Source of the DNA: Acephala macrosclerotiorum
Taxonomy: Eukaryota > Ascomycota > Leotiomycetes > Helotiales > Mollisiaceae
Assembly: GCA_014904845.1 (NCBI GenBank)
Contig: MU119230.1
Coordinates: 62,001-126,000 of the forward strand
Direction: 5' to 3'
Length of the DNA: 64,000 nucleotides
Below, one piece after another: positions 56,743-64,000 of this stretch; position 1 is the first letter of the stretch; each line of letters begins with the position of its first letter. The notes under the pieces were generated by a model. The model worked only from the letters and a program-made list of their open reading frames with translations. It did no database searches and was not told the DNA's origin. A program made the position numbers and the translations under genes.

Positions 56743-59096
56743 CTACCAATCAAAAACATCCTCTTCAGCCTCGGCACCACCATTCATCAAATCAACCTGC
56801 TCATAAAAAGGCTCAATCAAAATCTTATAACCTGCAGTATCATCTATCCTCTTCATCCTCGCTTCTGCTCTTGACTCTTTCAACTTCTCACCAAAGGTCG
56901 CCTTGGCAGTAATCCACGCATCTTCAGCACCATTCTCGACCGTCAATATCGTATTCGAAAAGGGGGTTCGCAATGTTAGCTCAATTTTCTCGACGTTGTT
57001 TCGTCGCGTGACTTTGTTCAGTCCTTCAAGAAAGACTGATAGTGGTGGTCCTTGGAATTTCCCTTCGTTCCATTGTTTTTCTGTGTACAGCGGATCGCGA
57101 GTGAGAATTACCCAGAGCGGGATTTGGATTTTAGGTTTTGCGACAGGAGCAGGCGATTGTGATGGAGCTTGCGACTTTACTATTGGCAGAGGAGGGTCTT
57201 GCTTCATGATTGCATACTTTTCAGCTAGAGCTTGCGAGCCAATTGACATCTCGAGAAGTGGATGCTCATACGTAACTCTGTATGTGTTGGTGACTCTTTC
57301 CGAGGCATTTGCTCTTGGCGGATCAGGACTCCATGACGGGTCCCTCGGAAGCCGTGGCTTTTTGATGTCGTTGCCTAAGGTAATGTGCCCTTGGTTCGTA
57401 TACGTCATGGAAGAAGCTCCTCCTTGCTCATCAAACAAGGGTTTGAACTTGGTCGTATGGTCGAGATTTTGGGTTCCAGTAGTACTCGAAGGCGGCTCGA
57501 GAGAATCCATTGGGAGGCTAACGTACGGGGATTGGTATTCAAGACCTTCCCGCATCGAAGCAGGAGATATTGTCGCAGAATCTGAGTTCGGATTTGTTGT
57601 TGATGCTCTTCTCGGACCCGCAGGTGCTGAAGTTGTTTTTATCTTGGCGCGTGCTGGTGGCTGCGTCGTATTTTCGCCAACCTGACCACCAATCGATGCA
57701 CCTCCTGCAGTTGTTGCAGGGATCTTTGTAGATAAAATCTCAGATCGAGTCTGTGAAGTTGAAGTCGGGGATTGTGGATTGCTACGAGGAAATTGTTTCG
57801 ATGCAGGTACCTTGAAGCGGAGCTTGAGAGACGATCTTTCGGATGAAGGATGTTGTTCCGGCTGTGTTGGTCCACCTCCAGAGATCATTGGCGCCGTCGG
57901 AGCAGCGAGATGCCCATTAGACGAGGCCTGATTTAATTGCGCATCTACAAAGTCTTCCGGGAAAGTTACTGCCTCTTGCTGCTCGATGCCGGGAATCTTG
58001 TTGGAGTCCTGTCTGAGCTGATTCCAAGATTGCTGCATTTCGAGAGATTCGGCAACTTCCTCCGCTTCTGCGCTATCCAGAACTTGTTCTGCTTCATCTC
58101 CTAAAAAGACTCCAGGCATGACGACAGCATGTCTCTTCCTTCCTGTCCTCCGTGGTTCTTTCTCTTTGCTTGGCTTTTTTCTTTTGTGGGCATCGGTGTC
58201 GTCTGCTGGTCGACGAGTGGTTCGATGCAGTTTCGAACTTCGGGCTGCTACTGAAGCGCGAGCTGAAGCCTGGGGGTTGTCATACTGTATTGTCAGCGAA
58301 AGTTGTTGATGTGAATCAGGAGTGAATAACGCATTTCGCGGAAACTTACTTCGTCGTCAGGAATTTCGAATATCTCAAAGGGATCTGTGCGCGTTTCTTG
58401 TGTCGGGCTTGCACTTAAAGATGGGTTGAATTCGGTCGAATTTTTGGATGCCGGCGGACTAGAAGACGTTTGTATCGAAGATCGTTCGTCGTAGAAATCA
58501 GCATGCACAACATACTCTGATTTTCTCTTCCTTTGAACTTCATGAGAGCCATTCGAGGTAGAAACCTTCTTCTGCCGTTCCAAGTCCCTGACAAGTGCTG
58601 ACTCCTCCCTTGAACTATCGGGATGACCTGTTGCTTTGCTGCCATACTGATTGTTGTTGTATAAGTACCGGTTTTGCTTCCAAAACAATTGCACTAAAAG
58701 GTTGATGATTCTGCAAAATATCAGCATTACGCGGAATGCCGCAAGAGCGAGTTTAGAAATCGCGATTTACCTTTCTTTGTGATCGGGATACTTCAGATCA
58801 GATTCCTGAGCCCATGTTCTATTGGGAGACCAAAAGCGATCACAATTGTTATCCTTTTGGAGGAACATTTCTGCCATCGTCCTGAGATCTCTTTGGACTA
58901 ATGGCGAGTTCCAATCAAGGAGTTCGGTAGCAGGTTGGCCATCATCCATTTGTAGGGACCTCCTCCAAGCGTGTGTTGCTTCCATAAAGATATTCGTGTC
59001 CTTTAGCGACGCATGCTGAAAGCCCAAAAGTTCACAAAGCTGCTTCACCGATGGCACTTTGCTTAGTGATACGGACGGGCCACGAGCTGTTGCCAT
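56743..59096 (-). CDS. large fungal protein of unknown function
   Basis: Three exons (58771-59096, 58350-58710, 56743-58284) with introns of 60 and 65 nt join in frame to about 742 aa. The N-terminal 130 residues look folded: VPSVKQLCELLGFQHASLKD, MEATHAWRRSLQ, INLLVQLFWKQNRYLY. A long low-complexity middle part follows, with basic stretches (RKKPSKEKEPRRTGRKRHAV) that could be a nuclear signal. The last 170 residues look folded again: NTYRVTYEHPLLEMSIGSQA, IPLWVILTRDPLYTEKQWNE, FQGPPLSVFLEGLNKVTRR and GYKILIEPFYEQVDLMNG. I do not recognise the family. Two conserved-looking ends joined by a disordered basic middle suggest a nuclear or chromatin scaffold, which is inference only. Confidence 0.75.
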
Positions 59097-59846
59097 GGCT
59101 CAAAATCGATGATTTGGAGCTGTGTTGCGAGATTTCCTCACGAAAGTGTTATGTCATAATATCAAGAAGATGGAGACATTCGGGCGCCTTATCTGCACAA
59201 AGTCCAACATCAAGGTAACGATTTCAGCTTCTCTCTCTCCTTCGTCTAACAACCAACCGGGGAAGAGAATCGGTGAGCCGGTTGGCACCTGCGCTGCGGG
59301 GCTCTCTTTCGTATTCCTGCATGAACTTTAGGATTAAATTGAGCTAGTCCCCCGAGGATGTAACTGCCACACCGTTTCGAACGTCAAAACTTTACTCCCA
59401 ATCTCTTCCACGTTTTATCAATCCAAAGCCTCGAAAACCCGAGCATGTTATTCTCTTCTGCCTTACCAATAATACAAAGTTAACCCCATTCTTATCGGAT
59501 AAGATTTGCCCAAGAAATTATAACTTTCCAATCCTTATCCTTGCATGCTTATTATTAGGCATTCATAATAGGCTAGCCAATTCTAAAATCTGCCTTGCCG
59601 ACCTTCACTTGTTACAATGGGCATTTATAGCGCGCATACGTAATACTCTCCTTCTGGCTAGAGCCCCTTTCTAGAGTCTCGGTTTGCAAGCCAAATAAGG
59701 TTAGTCTTTTTGCAAATTTTGCCCTATAAAAGGGTAGCTTTTTGACTGAGAAACTCTATTGTTCTTTTTTACTCATAATACTACTAGTAGAAGGCAAAGC
59801 TATAATTTTATCTTTCAATCGAAAAAAGTCGAAAGGGAAAAAAAAA
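59097..59846. other. intergenic, AT-rich
   Basis: From about 59400 the base composition becomes AT-rich with many TTATTA and AATTAT steps. No gene was seen. It serves as the 5' flank of both the large minus-strand gene and the small basic protein. Confidence 0.45.
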
Positions 59847-60434
59847 ATGGCGCAATATGCTCCCGAAAACGCTGTTGTCGGCAAACAACCTCAAGTTGCC
59901 TTGGTGCAATCCGCACTGAACTTTATCCGAACATCAGTACCAACGCTGTACAATGCATTAAACACAGGCGGTATGGCTCCTATCTCACTCTTCGATGAAA
60001 TCGCAGGTTAAGCATAAGCGGGTGTGGAACAAGATTCAAAACCTCTGACAAATACCCTAAAAGCTGCTGCATACCTGTATCTGAGTCAACTCCGGGATCG
60101 AAGCAATCAGCAGAGCGAGACCGACCAACTTCGCAGAGATCAGGCTGAAGATCGCGAGAACCAGCGAATTATAAACGAGCGACTTCGACGAAGGCGCGGA
60201 TTCAACGAATCATATAGAGTTCGACGCGACGGAAAGGGATCAATTGTAAGGACACGGTACAGATCCTCCCACGTTCCGATCAGCAGGGAGTACAAGATCA
60301 ATCAGAAGGTACGCAACGAATCTTTTCCATCTATCATTTTTAGCCGCTTATGTCCTGGCTTCTAGAGCGCTATCTTAAGAAACTTCTATGGGCGTTCTGC
60401 TGTTCGACGCCGACAAGGAATGCGGCGCAATTGA
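59847..60434 (+). CDS. small basic protein of unknown function
   Basis: Three exons (59847-60006, 60064-60308, 60366-60434) with two introns of 57 nt join in frame to about 157 aa. Intron 1 (GTTAAG...CTCTGACAAAT...AAAAG) removes two in-frame TAA codons at 60009 and 60015. Without it, the frame would read through both. The N-terminal part is neutral (MAQYAPENAVVGKQPQVALV, then SLFDEIA). The rest is strongly basic with many Arg and Gln residues (NERLRRRRGFNESYRVRRDG, VRRRQGMRRN at the end). The composition suggests nucleic-acid binding. No family is recognised. The gene stands alone in an AT-rich island and could also be a degraded repeat-borne gene. Confidence 0.5.
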
Positions 60435-62005
60435 CAGCACCTTTAGAGGTGAATATTTCAGTGTAAGATCATGGATGGGAAACGAATAATGTGCGACGAT
60501 ACCAGGGGCCCCGTTCTAGTAAAAGTTCTTAGGGAAGAAATGACAACAGGAGAGGATTTCTTGAATCTCCTACGGTAATTCATTCGTGTCTCTGGGCTTG
60601 CAATTTGATTTTAAAGGACTGTACTCTATTTTGGGTTAGAAAGATAGATTTCAAATGAATTCAAATTCATAACGTCGTTAGACACACTTGCCGCGCTATA
60701 GTGCTTCGTTAGTGGCGTGCATTGAACAACTTAACTACCAGAACTGCGCGAATGAGAATATTACTTAGACTGAGTAAAAATGCTTCATATTTCATCTTCG
60801 GCATTTTGAATGCGACCGCTGAACCCTACTCATCGTATCCATACTTCTGTCTACCATTCCTCGTCCCCTGCTGGATACCTACCTAGCCTGATATATGTTA
60901 ACAGCGTAGCACATCCCAGACTCGGTTTAAGTCTACTATGATAGCCTTTAAACTACGATACGCACACCTCCCATAAGGCATCGACTTCGAGCACTTTCCA
61001 GCTCCACTTTTGTGTCAATCTTAGCAGTCCAAGTGGCTCGCTTGGCAAAAGCTGCCTGGTTGCCTAGATGTGTGCTGCATCGCAGTTTAGGGGATATTCA
61101 GCACAATTACCCTTCATTCCAGCGAATAGAAATCTTTCGGCCTTTCTAGAGAAAAGATGATAGATCTCATTCGCCACATTTTGGATTCTCTGAGCATTTA
61201 ATGACAAGAAAAAGTGATTTCGGGGATCGTTGTATCACGTGATAAGATATTAACACCTGCATTGGCGGGGCAGCTCGCTTGGAAGCTTGCAACTGTTAGA
61301 GATAATACTTAGTGCAACGAACACAACGATGAACTCGAATTTTGAGTAGAAGCTCAACAGAATGGACTCTGCTAGCGGATACCTGCTCGCTTAATGTGGG
61401 ACTTCACTTTGGACATCCCTTCATCAAAAGGGAAGCATGATGCAAAGAATGTGTATCATATTTCAAACACCTCGTCTCATCTCAAACCATCTTATCACAT
61501 CTCAGCCTCATCATGCGTTCTTCATGACGATGCGTCAACTCCTCATCGTCTTATCTCACATACCAAGCTTCTCTCCCAGAAGCTACCTATCCCCACCACG
61601 GCCGCCATCCCACCCTTCATCCACAATGCTATACAGCAGTCGAAGTATGCGTCCCAGAGCAGAACGCCAACCAAACCCAGAGGATATCCTAATTCTTCTT
61701 CAACCACCCATACAGACCCCATACCGTCTATTATACATCTGCAAAGTGTTCACCAAATACAATTGTCAGCAAGAAAAGAAAGCCTTTTATGTCGCAAATG
61801 TGACCACGACTGTCTGATTCCGTCGCACGAAGAAGCCATGACCCGCATGCCCATGCCATGTAACCAAAATCGGACCACGCCCTGCCTAATTCGAATCCAT
61901 GCATACCCATCTCTAAGGAGCGTCGCTAATAAATCACAAATTGGAAAGGAAGTGAGTGAACAAAACGTAATGAACCTCTGCTGTGGGTCAAGCACTGACG
62001 GCGGC
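60435..62005. other. 1.6-kb stretch without a recognised gene
   Basis: AT-rich sequence up to about 61330, then sequence of ordinary composition that forms the 3' flank of the Arf exchange factor. The plus-strand frame 61394-62215 overlaps the exchange factor's 3' end and shows no domain. No repeat unit was identified. Confidence 0.45.
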
Positions 62006-64000
62006 CTAGAGAGCAGAGCTGGCTATCGTCTCGTTCCCCGCATCTGTATCTTCATGTTCGCTGACAGGGCTTTGCTTTTCGTTGAAGGCCTCCATGACTG
62101 GAGAGTTGGACGCGTCGGGGGTGTAGAACATTCGCTGATTTTGACTGTCTGGGCGGCTGCTGCTTTCCTCGTCATCATCATCGACTGGTGGGAGAGGCGT
62201 GCGTCTGCCTTCTGAGAAACTGATGGTTTCACTGTCTTCTCCATCCGAGGTAACGGCAGCATTGCTCGAGCCGTGTAACTTCTTGTGTAACTCTCGGAAG
62301 CTTCTCGCAGTCATCGTGCTAGTCGTTGCTGCCGAATCGTGACGTTCACGAAACTCGTACGGCTCGGCGAGAACAGAGTGAAAGTCATCGTCAATAGTCG
62401 CAGGTGAAAGGAAACCTGGCTCATCCTTATAAGGCTGTTTGCGCAACCGCATTCGTTCGTCAGGAGACATGCTCTGTAGCTCAGAGCCGAAGGTGATGAC
62501 GGAAGCTTTCTTCCCATGGACGACGAAGCTTCCAGTGCCACGAGACAGAACATCTTCCTTGCCCTCCTCGGACATGCCAGCACTAGACGACGAGTCCTTG
62601 CCTTTTCGACTTCGGTGATGCGACGGGACGTGGCCTTCACGAAGAGTACGATGTAAGCTTCTTCGGATCTTGCCTCTGTCAAGTTTCTCTTTCTCCCCAA
62701 CTCGGTCCTTGCCCTCCTCGTTTTCGTGTCCGTTTCGCTTGCTGTCGGGTGTTCTGTCTGTAAGCACAAGTCCGGCTTGCTCTAGCACTGCTTGCTCAGC
62801 GGCATCAATGTTTGGCGAAGGCGCACGTTGAGCATCTCCTGTAGGCGTCGGCTTGAGACTCGATCTAGACGGTGTGGGGACTAAGCCGGGACTAGAGGGC
62901 GTTGCAGCACTTGAGAAGGATGCTTTACGTGGAGCTGTAGCATCGAAAGTTAGTGGAGGGAGTTCCCAAGATGCTTGTTGCTTGTGGAAGCTTGATGTGG
63001 CGAGCATTGGTGGTGTTGAGAAGATGTCATCCATTGCATTTTCTGACTCCTTTTGTGGTGTCTGTGTGGTGGAAGTAGATGGGCGATTGGCTGAAAACGT
63101 AGTCGGAGATCGTGGTGTTTTCTGCGTTACAAGAGTGCTTGCTTTTGAATGTAGGCGTGCAAGAGCGGTCCGCTCCGAGGATGGTGTCCCTACAACAGGA
63201 ACAGGTTCGGAGCGAGGGACCGAACCATCGGCATATCGCTCTTCCTCCAGATCCATTGTCAGAATATCCTTGTGGCATTTCAATCGCCAGATCTCCATCC
63301 TTCCCCATTTCAGCTGAGCAGCCATCCTGCCAGCTGCTAGGATGACCTGTTCCCGAGTCTTGGGCTGAATTGGTGCAAGGATTTGAAGATGCCGAGCATT
63401 TCTCAGCTGTGCATCGAGCTGCTTCTGAGCGACGGTCAACTTTTCCTCAGCATCTGCAATCTTCTGTAGCATGATCTCTCGCCGCGCTGCGAGAATATCT
63501 TGCGCCATCTTCGCGTCTATCTTCCCGCTGACAATGGTAACCTCACCGGTGGGTGTTTGTATTGACTTCGTGGACTCGTTACTGTTGTCAAGTCTGCGAA
63601 TGCCACGACTGCGTTGACCTTCGTAGTTGCCACCGACAACACCCCTCATTCGGACCCCTGAAGTACGGAATGCTGCTGCATAATTGAGCTTCGCAAGCCA
63701 GTCGTTCATCTCTTGTTCATTATCGGCCAAAAAAGTCTCCTCAAAACCTCCATGGCGAACAAACACAAAGGCATTCTTGTGCTTCTTGTACGTAGAGTCC
63801 AACAAAGCCACTGCATCATCAGTGGACATCAGTGCATCGGGCTTGAATTGATCTAGAGGAGGTTTGAAAATAACTGGAATGCCGTCGTGACCCTGCTTGA
63901 TATGTGTTTCGAGCTGGTGCATAAGGTTCTTGATCCAGGTTGTGTTCCTGAAGAAATACAGCTGGGCACCTGTGAGGATGGCTCCCCATTCTTGCCATGG
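62006..64000 (-). CDS. Sec7-type Arf guanine-nucleotide exchange factor, C-terminal part with PH domain (partial)
   Basis: The frame is open from the stop at 62006 to the right edge, so at least 664 residues are present and the N-terminal part lies beyond the window. The first visible residues WQEWGAILTGAQLYFFRNTT, FKPDALMSTDDAVALLDSTY, KKHKNAFVFVRHGGFEETFL and ADNEQEMNDWLAKLNYAAAF make a PH domain of the type found after Sec7 domains in EFA6/PSD and fungal Syt1-like exchange factors. A coiled-coil stretch follows (REIMLQKIADAEEKLTVAQK). Then comes about 400 residues of Ser/Pro/Thr-rich disordered tail with repeated SP/TP sites. The Sec7 domain itself is not visible, so the name rests on the PH type. 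It would act at membranes in vesicle traffic or polar growth. Confidence 0.75.
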   Translation of the reverse strand, partial: PWQEWGAILTGAQLYFFRNTTWIKNLMHQLETHIKQGHDGIPVIFKPPLDQFKPDALMSTDDAVALLDSTYKKHKNAFVFVRHGGFEETFLADNEQEMNDWLAKLNYAAAFRTSGVRMRGVVGGNYEGQRSRGIRRLDNSNESTKSIQTPTGEVTIVSGKIDAKMAQDILAARREIMLQKIADAEEKLTVAQKQLDAQLRNARHLQILAPIQPKTREQVILAAGRMAAQLKWGRMEIWRLKCHKDILTMDLEEERYADGSVPRSEPVPVVGTPSSERTALARLHSKASTLVTQKTPRSPTTFSANRPSTSTTQTPQKESENAMDDIFSTPPMLATSSFHKQQASWELPPLTFDATAPRKASFSSAATPSSPGLVPTPSRSSLKPTPTGDAQRAPSPNIDAAEQAVLEQAGLVLTDRTPDSKRNGHENEEGKDRVGEKEKLDRGKIRRSLHRTLREGHVPSHHRSRKGKDSSSSAGMSEEGKEDVLSRGTGSFVVHGKKASVITFGSELQSMSPDERMRLRKQPYKDEPGFLSPATIDDDFHSVLAEPYEFRERHDSAATTSTMTARSFRELHKKLHGSSNAAVTSDGEDSETISFSEGRRTPLPPVDDDDEESSSRPDSQNQRMFYTPDASNSPVMEAFNEKQSPVSEHEDTDAGNETIASSAL

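Noticed and set aside
56903..57685. 260-codon plus-strand frame
   Set aside because: It lies antisense to the large exon of the 742-aa gene, which has a consistent exon structure. The plus frame has no domain.
61394..62215. 273-codon plus-strand frame
   Set aside because: It overlaps the 3' end of the Arf exchange factor and its flank. It is rich in Ser, His, Pro and Thr without a domain, typical of an antisense or UTR frame.

Overview
The window looks like nuclear DNA of a filamentous ascomycete (Pezizomycotina, plausibly Leotiomycetes). Most genes carry one to six short introns of about 39-150 nt with GT...AG ends and CTAAC/CTGAC-type branch sites. The gene set is fungal: Zn2Cys6 regulators, SET9, Dal5-type permeases, a LrgA/LrgB membrane protein, a BioD-BioA fusion and a fungal 7-TM receptor. 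I see no CRISPR array, no complete tRNA or rRNA gene and no complete transposon.

Layout. 0.5-6.7 kb: dihydrofolate reductase, an intact Dal5-family permease and a 7-TM receptor-like gene. 7-9.8 kb: a 180-nt near-perfect hairpin and a broken LtrA-like gene. 10.4-13.8 kb: a Zn2Cys6 regulator convergent with an alkaline ceramidase. 14.3-19.2 kb: a locus with a STAND-type N-terminal domain running into a degenerate chitin-synthase-like region with in-frame stops, an MFS transporter and a decayed methyltransferase. 20-22.6 kb: a fungal protein of unknown function and a 93-residue secreted cysteine-rich protein assembled from three small exons. 24.2-30.5 kb: a biotin cluster, bioF and bioB on the minus strand and bioDA diverging on the plus strand. 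30.7-36.2 kb: a GH16-like protein, a C2HC plus Zn2Cys6 regulator, and a divergent NmrA-like reductase with a nonsense codon. 36.9-47.5 kb: a conserved housekeeping block of SET9, mitochondrial uL14, RPB9, a Pin1-type isomerase, a LrgA/LrgB protein, a HAUS3-like coiled-coil protein and a four-TM protein. 48.3-55.9 kb: a broken TauD/TfdA dioxygenase, a Zn2Cys6 regulator and a badly decayed Dal5-type permease. 56-64 kb: a tRNA-like A-box remnant in AT-rich DNA, a large unknown protein, a small basic protein, and the 3' part of a PH-domain Arf exchange factor that runs off the right edge.

Working together: BioF, the BioA and BioD halves of BioDA, and BioB would carry pimeloyl-CoA (or pimeloyl-ACP) through KAPA, DAPA and dethiobiotin to biotin. 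RPB9 and the Pin1-type isomerase, both tied to RNA polymerase II, share one divergent promoter. The STAND/chitin-synthase, methyltransferase, LtrA, NmrA, TauD and second Dal5 loci all carry stops or frameshifts between intact housekeeping genes, so the accessory part of the window is eroding. All exon coordinates come from reading splice sites and reading frames by eye. Family names rest on remembered conserved motifs, not on a search.
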